Below, one piece after another: positions 55,275-64,000 of a stretch of DNA of 64,000 nt. A program made the position numbers and the translations under genes. The notes below the pieces were generated by a model. It searched no databases, was not told the origin of the DNA, and saw only the letters and a list, made by a program, of their open reading frames with translations. The DNA lies in NCBI GenBank assembly GCA_004558205.1, contig SFDM01000003.1, positions 91,759 to 155,758 on the forward strand, read 5' to 3'. The stretch is from Pyramidobacter piscolens. GTDB lineage: Bacteria; Synergistota; Synergistia; Synergistales; Dethiosulfovibrionaceae. Each line of letters starts with the position of its first letter. Position 1 is the stretch's first letter.

Positions 55275-56372
55275 TCATTGCATCACTTCTATGGGGTCGT
55301 CGTTGCGAAGCGCGTTGCCGCCGAAGGTGATCACCTCGTCGCCAGGTTTCAGGCCTTCGAGGATCTGCACGTTCAGCCCTTGGCGGATGCCCACTTTTAC
55401 GTTGACGATCCGGGCCTTTCCGCCCGCGTTCAGCGCCAGGGTTTCAACGTCGCTTTCGTTTTTACGCAGAGCGCTCGACGGAACGACGAAGGCGCCGAAG
55501 GCTTCTTGTTCGATCACGAAGGCCCTTCCGAACATGCCCGGCCGCAGCTTGCCGCCGGTGCTGGCGTTATCCAGATGGGCCTCCACGCCCGCCGTGCGGG
55601 TTGAAGGATCCACGTAATCGTCGATCCTCACGATCTTCGCCCTGAACTCTTCCTTGGGCAGCGCGTCCATGCGCAGCAGCACGAACATGCCGGGACGGAT
55701 GGAGTAGAATCGGTTTTCAGGCACCCTGAAAATGGCCTTTAGCGTGCCCAGATCGGCCAGTTCCATCACGGGAGTGCTCGTAGAAAGCATCGCGCCGGGG
55801 ACGAGGGAGTAGTCGTTCAGCACGGTGCCGTCGATGGACGCTTTGATGATGTATTCATCTTTCGTGACTTCCAGGCGGTTGAGCTCCGACCTCGCCGCGT
55901 CGTACTGCGCTTTGGCGCTGCGGTAGGCGGTGTCCTTGCTCTCCAGCTGTTGCTGGGTGCTGAAGCCCTCTTTTTTCAGCCTCTGATAGCGCTGCAGCTC
56001 GATGCGGGCGTTTTCCCACTCGGCACGGGTCCTTTCGACGGCGGCCTGGGCCGAGACGATCTGGGCGTCCTGTTCCGCGTGGGCGAGGACGGCCACCTGC
56101 TGTCCAGCTTTGACGGTCGCGCCTTTGGATACGGTCAGGCGATCGAGCCTGCCCGTCACGCGAGGGTAGAGCGTAACCCTCTGAAGCGCTTCCAGCGACG
56201 TGTTCTGGGTGAACCCTTCGCGTATGACCGCATCGCCGCCAACCACCGTGACCTTCACGTAAGTCGTCTTCGGTTTCGCGCCGTTTTTATCTTTCGGAGG
56301 CTCGGCCAGCGCCATGCAGGAAAGAGCCAGCAGAAGCGCAGACGCGGCAAGAATCAGAATTTTACTTTTCAT
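55275..56372 (-). CDS. RND efflux periplasmic adaptor (membrane fusion protein)
   Basis: A 365-residue periplasmic adaptor linking the RND pump to TolC. It has a signal peptide (MKSKILILAASALLLALSCMALA), a barrel-sandwich half-motif VTLYPRVTGRLDRLTVSKGATVKAGQQVAVL, and a coiled-coil hairpin at about 110-185. The second lipoyl half (IIKASIDGTVLNDYSLVPGAMLS) and a beta-barrel follow. It is the last gene of the operon, overlaps the tolC-like gene by 11 bases, and is followed by a terminator. Confidence 0.93.
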   Translation of the reverse strand: MKSKILILAASALLLALSCMALAEPPKDKNGAKPKTTYVKVTVVGGDAVIREGFTQNTSLEALQRVTLYPRVTGRLDRLTVSKGATVKAGQQVAVLAHAEQDAQIVSAQAAVERTRAEWENARIELQRYQRLKKEGFSTQQQLESKDTAYRSAKAQYDAARSELNRLEVTKDEYIIKASIDGTVLNDYSLVPGAMLSTSTPVMELADLGTLKAIFRVPENRFYSIRPGMFVLLRMDALPKEEFRAKIVRIDDYVDPSTRTAGVEAHLDNASTGGKLRPGMFGRAFVIEQEAFGAFVVPSSALRKNESDVETLALNAGGKARIVNVKVGIRQGLNVQILEGLKPGDEVITFGGNALRNDDPIEVMQ

Positions 56373-57666
56373 TTTTCTCTCCTTCCAGGGTCCAGGGGAT
56401 GAGGATTCCCTCGGCTCGTTTCAAGGTGACGATGCGGATTAGATGGTTGTAAAGGGCCTGGCTGTAGTCTTTACGGGCCGACGTGAGGCCGGCCTGGGCG
56501 TCGAGAAGGTCGAGCTGCGGCGTGACGCCTTCCCTGTATCCCACCTCGGACAGGCGGAGGGTCTCGCGCGCCAAAGCATAGGCCTTGCGGCGCGCCTCCA
56601 CCTGCACGGCGCTGTTGCCGATCTCCACCCATGCCAGCTCGATCTCGGAAAGCACGTCAAGCTGCTTCTGCTGAAGCTCCAGGTGGTTCTGCTCTTGCGA
56701 CGCCCTGGCCTTCATAACCTCGCCGCGGGTCTGTGCCCGGTCGTAGAGAGGCACTTCGAGGCTGACGTAGGCTCGCCAGGTGTCCTTCCCCTGATCCTTG
56801 CTCTGATAGGGGTTGGAATAGCCGACGGTGGCGCCCAGGTCGATTTTGGGGCTCATGGCGCTTCTGGCGATCCTGATCTGCTCCTCTTGAATCTTGATCT
56901 GTTTTTGAAGGACAGCGATATCGGGGCGGTTTTCCTGAGCCGTCTGTATGGACTCCTGAACGCTCCCCTTCGGCTCCGCCACCTTGAGCTCGCCCTGTGG
57001 GGCGTTTTTCGTGGCGGGAGGAAGGCCCATCAGGTTAAACAGGTTGATCCTGACGGTATCCAGAGCGCCCTTGGCGGAAACGAGCGAAGCTTCGTTCGAG
57101 CTGAGTTGCTGTTCCGCGCGGATCACCTCAAGCTGGTTCGCCAGCCCCAGGGCCTGCATTTGACGAACCTGACGCAAGTGCTGGCGCGAGGTGTCCACGG
57201 CGTCCTGAGCTGCGGAGACGGTTTCATGAGCCAGGATGACGCCGTAAAAATTGGAGTAAATCTTGACGGCCAAGGCCTCTTCTGCTTCTTTTACGGTCAA
57301 TTCAGCCTTCGTCATGCTTTCCTTAGCTTGACGCCGCTGAGCGACGTGCTTGCCGCCGGAATAGAGGTTCTGCACCACCGTGACGCCGGCGGTGCTGCTG
57401 TCGCTTCGGTCGCTGCCGTCGTTGGTGGTCGGGGTTCTGTTGTCGCTGTACTGTCCCGTCAGGCTGAGGCTGGGCGTAAAGTTGCCGTCGGCCTGAAGGA
57501 TCCCGGCCTTGGCTTTGTTCAGCTCCTGCCGCTGGGAGGCGAGCGTCGGGCTGTTCTGCAGCGCGATCCTCAGAGCCTCTCCAATGGTCAGGCTGTCGCT
57601 GCGCGCGTGGGCCGGCAACGCTGTCAGCCCCATAAAAAAGAGAATCCAAACTGTCTTTTTCATCAT
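56362..57666 (-). CDS. TolC-family outer-membrane efflux protein
   Basis: A 434-residue outer-membrane channel with signal peptide (MMKKTVWILFFMGLTALPAHA). Two repeated OEP domains are present: LTIGEALRIALQNSPTLASQRQEL and ...EIQTAQENRPDIAVLQKQIKIQEEQIRIARSAMSPKIDLG. The helical tunnel and PQLDLLDAQAGLTSARKDYSQALYNHL end are typical. AGGAG precedes two ATGs. It lies between the adaptor and the pump genes in one operon and supports a diderm envelope. Confidence 0.93.
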   Translation of the reverse strand: MMKKTVWILFFMGLTALPAHARSDSLTIGEALRIALQNSPTLASQRQELNKAKAGILQADGNFTPSLSLTGQYSDNRTPTTNDGSDRSDSSTAGVTVVQNLYSGGKHVAQRRQAKESMTKAELTVKEAEEALAVKIYSNFYGVILAHETVSAAQDAVDTSRQHLRQVRQMQALGLANQLEVIRAEQQLSSNEASLVSAKGALDTVRINLFNLMGLPPATKNAPQGELKVAEPKGSVQESIQTAQENRPDIAVLQKQIKIQEEQIRIARSAMSPKIDLGATVGYSNPYQSKDQGKDTWRAYVSLEVPLYDRAQTRGEVMKARASQEQNHLELQQKQLDVLSEIELAWVEIGNSAVQVEARRKAYALARETLRLSEVGYREGVTPQLDLLDAQAGLTSARKDYSQALYNHLIRIVTLKRAEGILIPWTLEGEKNEK

Positions 57667-57675
57667 TTTTACTCC

Positions 57676-60600
57676 TTACGCCTTCATCGCGGCGGCTCTT
57701 CTGATGCTGCGGCTGCGCACCCAGGCTTTGAAACGTCTCGTTTTGCCGCCTATATAATCTGCAAAGTCGTCCATCACCAGATAGACCACTGGAATCACGA
57801 TCAGCGTCAAAAGCGTGGACGTCCCCAGCCCTCCGATGACGGCTGCCGACATGGGCTGGCGCACTTCGCCGCCGAGGCTGAGCCCCAGCGCGATAGGCAG
57901 CGTGCCGATCATGGTGGACACTGTGGTCATCAGGATGGCTCTCAGACGCATGGGCCCGGCGTTCAGGACGGCCGTGATTTTATCGAGGCCTCTGGCGCGC
58001 TCCTGGTTCGTGAAGTCCACGAGCATAATCGCGTTATTGACGACGATGCCGATGAGCAGGATGATGCCCATCAGGCTCATGACGCTGAGGCGCAGATGCA
58101 TCATGTACAGGAAACCAAAGGCGCCGCAGGTCATCAGAGGCAGGGAGAACATGACCGTGAAGGGGTGGAGGAAGGACTCGAACTGTATGGCCATGACCAT
58201 ATAGACGAGGACGATGGCGAAAACGATGCCCGTCACGATGTAGCCGAAGCTTTCACGCATGTTTTCCGAATCGCCGGCGGGTTTCATGGTGAACATTCCG
58301 TTTTGGGGGACGTGGCGGTTAAATACTTCCTCCATGATCTGGATCCCTTCGCCGGGAGAGATGCCTTCCACGTTCGCCTGGATCTGAATGGAACGCTGGC
58401 GGTTGTAGCGCTTGATGACGTTGGGGGCCATGTCCATCACGGGGGTCACCAGCCCGTCGGCGCGGAGCAGCGTGCTGCCCGACGTGCGGACCAGCGTGCC
58501 GAGCACCTTGTCGGGATCGTTGCGTCCCTGTTCGTCGGCGCGGATTCGAATATCATAGCGGTAGCCGCCGTCGTTGAAGGTCGCCGCGTTGGTGCCGCCA
58601 AACCAGGCTTCGAGTTCCGACGAGAGGTCGCGGATGTTCACGCCCAAGTCGTCGGCCAGCGCGCGGTTCAGCTGAAGGTTGATCCTGGGCTTGTTCATCT
58701 GAAGGTCCGTCACGATATCCGTCAAGCCGCGGTTCTCGCGCTGGAGGTCGGCCTTTATGAGGTCGCCCAGCTGAGCCAGCTCTTCCGTGGTGGGGCCCTG
58801 GATGACCAGCGTCAGGTCGCTGCCGCCCCAGTTGCCGAGCTTGATGTCCACATCCTTGTAGACCGAGAGCTTTTCGCGCCATTCACGCATGATCACCGCC
58901 GAAGAGGGGCGCAGCTTCTTGTCGATCAGGTGGACGCGCAGCGTCCCCTTGTAGACCGCCGAACCGGCGCCGCCTCCCGCGTTGCCGTAAGTGTAAAGCA
59001 CCCGCGGATCTTTCTCGATCATCGCCGAAAGCTCCTGCATAAAGGTCAGAGTGCTCTCGATGGACGCGTCGGCGGCCATTTCGACGCTGATGTTAAAACG
59101 CCCCTGATCCTCGTTGGGAAAGAACTCCGACCCCAATTTACCCGCGATGAAAATTCCCCAGACAAAGGCGCCAACGGCTATGCCCAGCGTGATCAGGCGA
59201 TGGCGCACGGCCATTCCAAGAAGGCGGCGGTAGCCCCGTTCCAGCATGATCAGGGGTTTCTCCATCATAATCTGCATTTTGTTGGGCTTTTTCATGTGCC
59301 CCATCAGGTGCGCGCAGAGGAAAGGCGTCAGAGTCACCGACAAGAGCAGCGATATGGCGATGGTCACCGTGACGGTGATGCCGAAGGAGTTGAAAAAGCG
59401 CCCGATCATGCCGGGCATCAGCGCCACGGGAAGGAACACGGCGATCGTGGTCGCCGCGCCCGCGATAACCGACGCTCCAACTTCGCTGGTGCCGTCCAGC
59501 GACGCTCTCAGGGCCGTTTTCCCCATCTCTCGGTGCCTCTGCACGTTTTCGATGACCACCGTCGTGGCGTCCACCACCATGCCGACGGCCAGCGAGATCC
59601 CCATGGCGCTCATGTTGTTAATCGTGAGCCCCATGCCCCAAAGAACGATGACGCTGCCCAAAAGGCAGACAGGAATCGTGATGACCGTAACCAGCGTGGC
59701 GTTGAAGGTTCGCAGGAACAGGAACATGACGAGCGCCGTGAGAAGGACGCCCATGATAATATCGTCTTTGACGCCGTTCATGGAATTCAGGATGTAGATC
59801 GAGTTGTCCTGCACAATTTCAAGCTGGACGCCTTCGGGGGCGACGGCGTTCAGTTCCTGCAGCCTCGCCTTGACGCCCTCCGAAATCTTGACCTCGTTGG
59901 CGCCGCGCTGTTTTCTGATCTGGATAAGGATCGTTTCCTGGCCGTCGAGGATCGCCACGTTCCGGCGGTCTTCAAATCCGTCCTCAATCCGCGCGATATC
60001 GCGAAGCCGGATGACAGCGCCGTTGACGTTACGGATGGGCAGGTTCGCCAGCTCTTCCACGCTGACATATTCGCCCGCAAGGCGGATGCCGTACTCCTGT
60101 CCGCCCGTCTCGATTCGCCCGGCCGGAAGTTCGACGTGTTTGTTCTTGATAGCCGTTTTGACCTCCATGGCCGTCAGGTTGCGGGATTCCAGTTTGTCGG
60201 GATCGACCCAGACGCGGATCTGGCGGTCCTGGAAACCGCTGGTTTCGGCGCCGCCAACGCCCTGCACGGTCTGAAGGCGTTCCAGGGCGACTTTGTCCAC
60301 GTACCGCGAAAGAGTTTTCTTGTCGCAGCGGCCGTCGCTGCGGACGGCGATGAAGATCACGGGACGGTCGTCCATGTTGTACTTGTCGATCTGGGGGCTT
60401 TCCGCGTCGTCGGGGAGGTTGCTCTGAGCCATGCTGGCCTTGCCTCGGACGTCGGCAGCCGCGTTGTCGATATCCCGTTCCAGCACGAACTCGACCACGA
60501 TGAAAGAACGTCCTTCATAGCTGCTGGAAGAGATGTTTTTGATGCCTTCTATGGTGTTGATGCGCGCCTCCAGCACGTCGGTGACGTCGTTGTCGATGAT

Positions 60601-60771
60601 GGCGGGGCTTGCTCCGTCAAGGGTCGTCCGCACCATGACGACGGGAATGTCTACGTTGGGCATTCTCTCGATGCCAATCTGGGTGAGCCCATAGAGGCCA
60701 AAGACAATTAAAGCCACAGTGCAGATGATGACCGTGACGGGACGGCGCATTGATACTTCTACGATTTTCAT
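57676..60771 (-). CDS. RND (HAE1/AcrB-type) efflux pump
   Basis: A 1031-residue inner-membrane proton antiporter expelling hydrophobic drugs. Twelve membrane helices are arranged in two halves with large periplasmic loops. The TM4 region GISLAVGMVVDATTVVIENVQRHREMG carries the proton-relay acidic residues, and GIVVNNAIMLVDFTNQERARG is the second-half equivalent. The start overlaps the marR stop by four bases, so regulator, pump, TolC and adaptor form one operon. Confidence 0.95.
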   Translation of the reverse strand: MKIVEVSMRRPVTVIICTVALIVFGLYGLTQIGIERMPNVDIPVVMVRTTLDGASPAIIDNDVTDVLEARINTIEGIKNISSSSYEGRSFIVVEFVLERDIDNAAADVRGKASMAQSNLPDDAESPQIDKYNMDDRPVIFIAVRSDGRCDKKTLSRYVDKVALERLQTVQGVGGAETSGFQDRQIRVWVDPDKLESRNLTAMEVKTAIKNKHVELPAGRIETGGQEYGIRLAGEYVSVEELANLPIRNVNGAVIRLRDIARIEDGFEDRRNVAILDGQETILIQIRKQRGANEVKISEGVKARLQELNAVAPEGVQLEIVQDNSIYILNSMNGVKDDIIMGVLLTALVMFLFLRTFNATLVTVITIPVCLLGSVIVLWGMGLTINNMSAMGISLAVGMVVDATTVVIENVQRHREMGKTALRASLDGTSEVGASVIAGAATTIAVFLPVALMPGMIGRFFNSFGITVTVTIAISLLLSVTLTPFLCAHLMGHMKKPNKMQIMMEKPLIMLERGYRRLLGMAVRHRLITLGIAVGAFVWGIFIAGKLGSEFFPNEDQGRFNISVEMAADASIESTLTFMQELSAMIEKDPRVLYTYGNAGGGAGSAVYKGTLRVHLIDKKLRPSSAVIMREWREKLSVYKDVDIKLGNWGGSDLTLVIQGPTTEELAQLGDLIKADLQRENRGLTDIVTDLQMNKPRINLQLNRALADDLGVNIRDLSSELEAWFGGTNAATFNDGGYRYDIRIRADEQGRNDPDKVLGTLVRTSGSTLLRADGLVTPVMDMAPNVIKRYNRQRSIQIQANVEGISPGEGIQIMEEVFNRHVPQNGMFTMKPAGDSENMRESFGYIVTGIVFAIVLVYMVMAIQFESFLHPFTVMFSLPLMTCGAFGFLYMMHLRLSVMSLMGIILLIGIVVNNAIMLVDFTNQERARGLDKITAVLNAGPMRLRAILMTTVSTMIGTLPIALGLSLGGEVRQPMSAAVIGGLGTSTLLTLIVIPVVYLVMDDFADYIGGKTRRFKAWVRSRSIRRAAAMKA

Positions 60772-61259
60772 TGGTCGGCCTTTCCTAAGACAGGTTGGGA
60801 GAACATTCGGGCGACAAAGCTGTCAAACCCGTCGAGAGGTTTGTCGGAGAGGTTGTCGCGCACTCGGCACAAAAGGGATGTGAGCGTGTTTCGATCCTCC
60901 TCGGAGAAGCCCAGCGTCATGTCGTCGTCAATGATCATCCAGGCGTCGGCGGCATGGCGCGCAAACTCTTCGCCTTTTTTCGTCAGCTCCGTGATCTGGG
61001 CACGTTTCGTCACCGAATCCATCTTGCGCTGGACGTAGCCTCCTTTTTCCAGACGCTGGATCGTCAGCGTGACCGTGGCGGGCGAGATCTGAAGATGGCG
61101 CGCTATGCTGGCCTGAGACTGGGGGCCCATACCATAGAGCAGGACGACGATCTTTCCCTGCCCTTCATGAAGGCCCGATTTTGACATCATGCGTCTTTGT
61201 CTGTTCTTTACAAGCTGCTGGATGAGAGCGGCAAGATAGACTACGGGATACTTTTCCAT
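60768..61259 (-). CDS. MarR-family repressor of the efflux operon
   Basis: A 163-residue winged-helix regulator (EGQGKIVVLLYGMGPQSQASIARHLQISPATVTLTIQRLEKGGYVQRKMDSVTKRAQITELTKKGEE). It is the first gene of the efflux operon and probably represses it until a substrate binds. It follows its own promoter with a perfect palindrome over the start site, consistent with autoregulation. Confidence 0.92.
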   Translation of the reverse strand: MEKYPVVYLAALIQQLVKNRQRRMMSKSGLHEGQGKIVVLLYGMGPQSQASIARHLQISPATVTLTIQRLEKGGYVQRKMDSVTKRAQITELTKKGEEFARHAADAWMIIDDDMTLGFSEEDRNTLTSLLCRVRDNLSDKPLDGFDSFVARMFSQPVLGKADQ

Positions 61260-61332
61260 CGCTATTTTATTCTCCTTTTTTGTCGAACCCAGCCAGTGTA
61301 ATGTTACATGATTCTTCTGGCAGACGAGAGCA

Positions 61333-61383
61333 ATGTTAGCTATCTAACATCGAAGATTATAGCCGAATATGGACGGTTTGCAA
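61333..61383 (-). promoter_or_regulatory. marR-efflux promoter and operator
   Basis: Leftward TTGCAA (61378-61383), 16-base spacer, TATAAT (61356-61361). The palindrome ATGTTAGCTATCTAACAT (61333-61350) covers the transcription start and is the likely MarR operator. Confidence 0.8.
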
Positions 61384-61441
61384 CACTGACTTTAGTTAAG
61401 TTATTGCAATACGCCATCATATTTTAATAGAAGGAGCGCTT

Positions 61442-61522
61442 ATGGATAACTGTAAAAACTACAATTTACTATTGAGCTATAACAGATATTTGTATCTGCG
61501 GGGTATTATAATTCATTTTTAA
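61442..61522 (+). CDS. Candidate 26-residue small ORF upstream of nhaC
   Basis: ATG at 61442 preceded by GAAGGAGCGCTT; 26 codons (MDNCKNYNLLLSYNRYLYLR... ending IIIHF) to TAA. AT-rich, Tyr/Asn/Leu-rich, unknown. The strong ribosome site is the main support. It could be a leader peptide or chance. Confidence 0.3.
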   Translation: MDNCKNYNLLLSYNRYLYLRGIIIHF

Positions 61523-61558
61523 AAGCAATCTCGCCATTCTCACGTTTACCTTTTTAAG

Positions 61559-61588
61559 TTGTAAGCTGAGAAGCTTCGGTGATATACT
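61559..61588 (+). promoter_or_regulatory. nhaC promoter
   Basis: TTGTAA (61559-61564), 18-base spacer, TATACT (61583-61588), about 36 bases before the TTG start of the antiporter gene. Confidence 0.6.
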
Positions 61589-61623
61589 TCAGCAATTACA
61601 AGTGTTAGAGGAGATGACCCGCG

Positions 61624-62979
61624 TTGATCGGTTTTATTCCCATTATCTTTTTAATCACGCTTCTGGGCGTGCAGTTTGTTTATGTGGGGGATACCCGCCC
61701 CTATGTGCCTCTGTTTTTCGCGACAGCGCTGACCTTCTGCATCGGACTTTGCCGCGGCAAAAAATGGAAAGATTTGAGCGCCCAGGCTTTCGCCACGGTG
61801 GCCCAAACGCTCAACGCCATGGCTGTCTACCTGCTGATCGGCCCCATGATCGCCAGCTGGATCGCCTCTGGAACGCTTCCCTTTTTCATCATAGGGGGAG
61901 CGAAGCTGGTCACCTCGCGGACGCTGCTTCCCGTCGCCTTCGCTCTGACGGCGTTAGCGGGCATTCCCATGGGGTCGGGCATTTCCGTGGTGGGCACCGT
62001 GGGCGTCGCCATGGCGGGGCTAGCCGAGGTTCTTGGCGTGAGCCTGCCGGAGATTGCAGGCGCCGTCGCTGCCGGCGCTTTTTGGGGAAATGCCGTCTCG
62101 CCGGCTTCGTCGAGCACAAACGTCGCCGTCCCCCTGGTCGGAAGCACGGTGGGGGATCATACGGCCCTTTCGCTCAAAAAACTTTGGATTCCCTTTGTGC
62201 TTTCGCTGCTGTTCTACGCGCTCTGGGGCGTCCACTATGAAAGCCAAGTCTCCGCGACTCCAGAACTGCTGCTGGAACTTGAAGAGTTCTTTCATCCTTC
62301 ATGGATTTCGGTCCTGCCGCTGCTGCTTCTGCTTGGTATGATGCTTCTCGGAAAACCGACGCTGGCGTCGTTTTTCTGCAGCATCACCGCGGCTTTGCTC
62401 CTGGCTCTCTTTTCAGGGCGCCTGGAGCTCGCGTCAGTGCCGTCGCTTCTCGTGGACGGGTACCGATACGGCGGGAGCAACGCAAAAATGGCGCTGATGC
62501 TGAACAGGGGCGGATTCAATTCCATGATGTCACTGGTCCTGCTTCTTTTGACGGCCATGACCTTTGGAGGAAGCTTTAAGGCTTCGGGGCTGCTAGACGA
62601 TACGATGAAACTCCTCACCCGCATGGTTCGCGGCGCTTGGTCGCTCCGCCTCATCGGCATCACGGCGGTAACGCTGACGGGCGCTTTTACGGGCAGCATC
62701 GTCCTGTCCATCGTCCTCGTAGGAGGGCTTTTGGCGCCGCTGTGCTCCCGTTACGGCCTCTCGAACGCCGAGTTCGGGGTGGTGCTGGCGGGAGCGGCCG
62801 TGACGTCCGCGCCTCTGTTTCCGTGGTCTTCCTGCGGAACCTGCATTATCACGGTGATGCATCTGCCGGCAGGCACTTCGGGCCTTATGTACGTGCCCTT
62901 TTCGTCCGCCTGCCTGATCACCGTTCTGTGGCTGATTTTTTCTCCCTTGTCGCGGAAAGATGAAGGAAAATCACTGTGA
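61624..62979 (+). CDS. NhaC-family sodium/proton antiporter
   Basis: A 451-residue inner-membrane antiporter with about eleven helices. It shows TALAGIPMGSGISVVGTVGVAMAGLAEVLG, GAFWGNAVSPASSSTNVAVPLVGSTVGDH and GAAVTSAPLFPWSSCGTCIITVMHLP, typical of NhaC/YqkI-type Na+/H+ or malate-lactate antiporters. It could exchange organic acids, so substrate is uncertain. The start is TTG at 61624, ten bases after GAGGAG. The next gene starts within its stop. Confidence 0.88.
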   Translation: MIGFIPIIFLITLLGVQFVYVGDTRPYVPLFFATALTFCIGLCRGKKWKDLSAQAFATVAQTLNAMAVYLLIGPMIASWIASGTLPFFIIGGAKLVTSRTLLPVAFALTALAGIPMGSGISVVGTVGVAMAGLAEVLGVSLPEIAGAVAAGAFWGNAVSPASSSTNVAVPLVGSTVGDHTALSLKKLWIPFVLSLLFYALWGVHYESQVSATPELLLELEEFFHPSWISVLPLLLLLGMMLLGKPTLASFFCSITAALLLALFSGRLELASVPSLLVDGYRYGGSNAKMALMLNRGGFNSMMSLVLLLLTAMTFGGSFKASGLLDDTMKLLTRMVRGAWSLRLIGITAVTLTGAFTGSIVLSIVLVGGLLAPLCSRYGLSNAEFGVVLAGAAVTSAPLFPWSSCGTCIITVMHLPAGTSGLMYVPFSSACLITVLWLIFSPLSRKDEGKSL

Positions 62980-63893
62980 GAGAGCTCATCCGATGGTCCT
63001 CGGTGCTTCGCAGGCAGTTTGGAGAGCGAGTGCAAAAGGTGTCCCTCGATATTGGCGCTGGCTGTCCCAATCGTGAGGGTCTGAGAGGCGGGGGGTGCAT
63101 TTTCTGCGACGAACGAGGCGGAGGCAGCGGCTCTTTTTTAAAGGGACTGTCGCTGGAAGAACAGATTCTCAAGGGAATTGAAGGCGCTAAAAAACATTAT
63201 AAGACACGCTCAATTATCCTCTATTTTCAAAGCTATTCGGCGACAAACCTGCCGTTGTGTCAATTCAGATCGGCCGTGGAAGAGGCGCTCCAGATATCGC
63301 GGCAGCAGGATTGCAGAGTCTGCGCCCTGTCGGTGGGCACCCGCCCCGACCTGCTGCCGCCCCATACGCTGGAATATCTCGACGGCCTCTGCGGCCAGTG
63401 CGAGGTATGGCTCGAACTGGGAGTGCAGACTATTGATCCCGCGGGGCTCGTCTGGCTCAACCGAGGACACGGTATGGACGCCACAGAAGAAGCCCTGGCT
63501 CGGCTTTCGCAGAGCCGTTTAAAGGTCTGCGCTCATTTGATCACCGGCCTGTCCGGCGAGGCGGAACACCAGCTGGCACAATCGGCGCTCTGGCTGGCGG
63601 GGAAGGGGATTCACGCTTTCAAGTTCCACCCCCTTCACGTGCTGAAAAACACCCGCCTTGAAGAGCTTTACAGGGCAGGAAACTTTATGCCTATCTCAAA
63701 AGAAACCTATCTCCGCCGTCTGACCGAAGCTCTGGCAGAGCTGCCCGACGGAATCATCCTCCAGCGCCTGACGGCGGGCGCCAGACCTTCCTGCCTGGTC
63801 GCCCCGCTGTGGGTTCTCGAGAAGGAACCACTTGAACGGGAGATCGAAAGGCGATTTTATGAGAAAGTTGCGGAAATGCAGGAGAGGCGATAG
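62976..63893 (+). CDS. TIGR01212 (YhcC) family radical SAM protein
   Basis: A 305-residue radical SAM enzyme. The cluster motif is spaced GCPNREGLRGGGCIFCDERGG (C-x10-C-x2-C), the arrangement of the YhcC/Elp3-related family rather than CxxxCxxC. QTIDPAGLVWLNRGH, KVCAHLITGLSGE and FHPLHVLKNTRLEELY follow the family pattern. The GTG start overlaps the antiporter stop. Substrate unknown. Confidence 0.92.
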   Translation: MRELIRWSSVLRRQFGERVQKVSLDIGAGCPNREGLRGGGCIFCDERGGGSGSFLKGLSLEEQILKGIEGAKKHYKTRSIILYFQSYSATNLPLCQFRSAVEEALQISRQQDCRVCALSVGTRPDLLPPHTLEYLDGLCGQCEVWLELGVQTIDPAGLVWLNRGHGMDATEEALARLSQSRLKVCAHLITGLSGEAEHQLAQSALWLAGKGIHAFKFHPLHVLKNTRLEELYRAGNFMPISKETYLRRLTEALAELPDGIILQRLTAGARPSCLVAPLWVLEKEPLEREIERRFYEKVAEMQERR

Positions 63894-63900
63894 AGGATTT

Positions 63901-64000
63901 AATACTAATTATCAATGTGCGCCCGTGAAGCGCTTTGCAGAGAGTCTCCAAGGAGACCTCAGTTGAAGAGGGACTGTGATGCCAACCAACTAACCGGAAG
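63901..64000 (+). repeat. Dispersed ~100-bp intergenic repeat, copy C (cut by window end)
   Basis: Matches copy A over 100 bases with two differences (first base, and GGAAG for GGGAG at the end). It lies eight bases after the radical SAM gene, same orientation as the other copies. Confidence 0.85.

Noticed and set aside
56443..60711. Rightward open frame of 1422 codons opposite the efflux genes
   Set aside because: It is antisense to the AcrB-type and TolC-type genes, has His/Asp/Gln-rich low-complexity translation, no ribosome site and no family match. The frame is open because of codon bias in the real genes.

Overview
The window looks like a chromosomal segment of a Gram-negative-type (diderm) anaerobe of the phylum Synergistota, possibly Pyramidobacter-like. 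This is inferred from an outer-membrane porin with one N-terminal S-layer homology (SLH) domain, a TolC/RND efflux system, a pgsB-pgsC-pgsW cluster, and Prp protease next to an N-terminally extended L27. No 16S rRNA or tRNA is present to confirm the taxon. Flanking genes are GC-rich and mostly ordinary housekeeping functions.

An integrative and conjugative element (ICE) of the Clostridia/Firmicutes type occupies about 2.78-35.40 kb. From the left end it carries a tyrosine integrase and excisionase, a sigma-70-like regulator, an XRE repressor, an odd OmpR-type regulator, and an arsenic operon (arsR, acr3, a small ORF, DUF2703-arsD fusion, arsA, arsC). Then follow the MOBP-type relaxase and accessory protein, an ArdC-like antirestriction/YodL gene broken by a frameshift, topB broken by an in-frame stop, and a type IV secretion system (DUF4366, DUF4315, NlpC/P60 hydrolase, DUF6674, VirB4, PrgI, TrbL/VirB6, Maff2, VirD4, PcfB). 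A DUF7768 protein, a TOPRIM primase-like protein and a small right-end gene complete it. Nearly all genes read leftward. Integrase therefore reads out of the left end, and in a circular form it would read across the joint into the right-end transfer genes, as described for Tn916-like elements.

Left of the ICE lie an adenine deaminase (cut by the window edge) and an AzgA-type purine permease. Right of it come flavodoxin, a DUF2325 protein, the SLH porin, MntP, a parS-like site, an aspartate aminotransferase and HPF. Next is the rplU-prp-rpmA-obgE-nadD-LCP-rsfS block, then pgsB-like/pgsC/pgsW, birA, clpB, hutH, an RND tripartite pump with its MarR regulator, an NhaC antiporter and a radical SAM protein.

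The most unusual signals are non-coding. (i) Three nearly identical ~100-bp intergenic repeats occur at 50.1, 54.9 and 63.9 kb in the same orientation. (ii) A perfect 14-bp hairpin covers the Shine-Dalgarno of the ICE sigma factor. (iii) A 10-bp ICE-specific word, TACCGGCTGG, recurs in one orientation, both just before ribosome binding sites and inside linker-coding DNA. (iv) Several intrinsic terminators lie inside the transfer operon. (v) A ~246-bp inverted-repeat element lies upstream of pgsB. (vi) A perfect parS-like palindrome is present. (vii) GTTAG/CTAAC palindromes sit at the start sites of both the marR and porin promoters.
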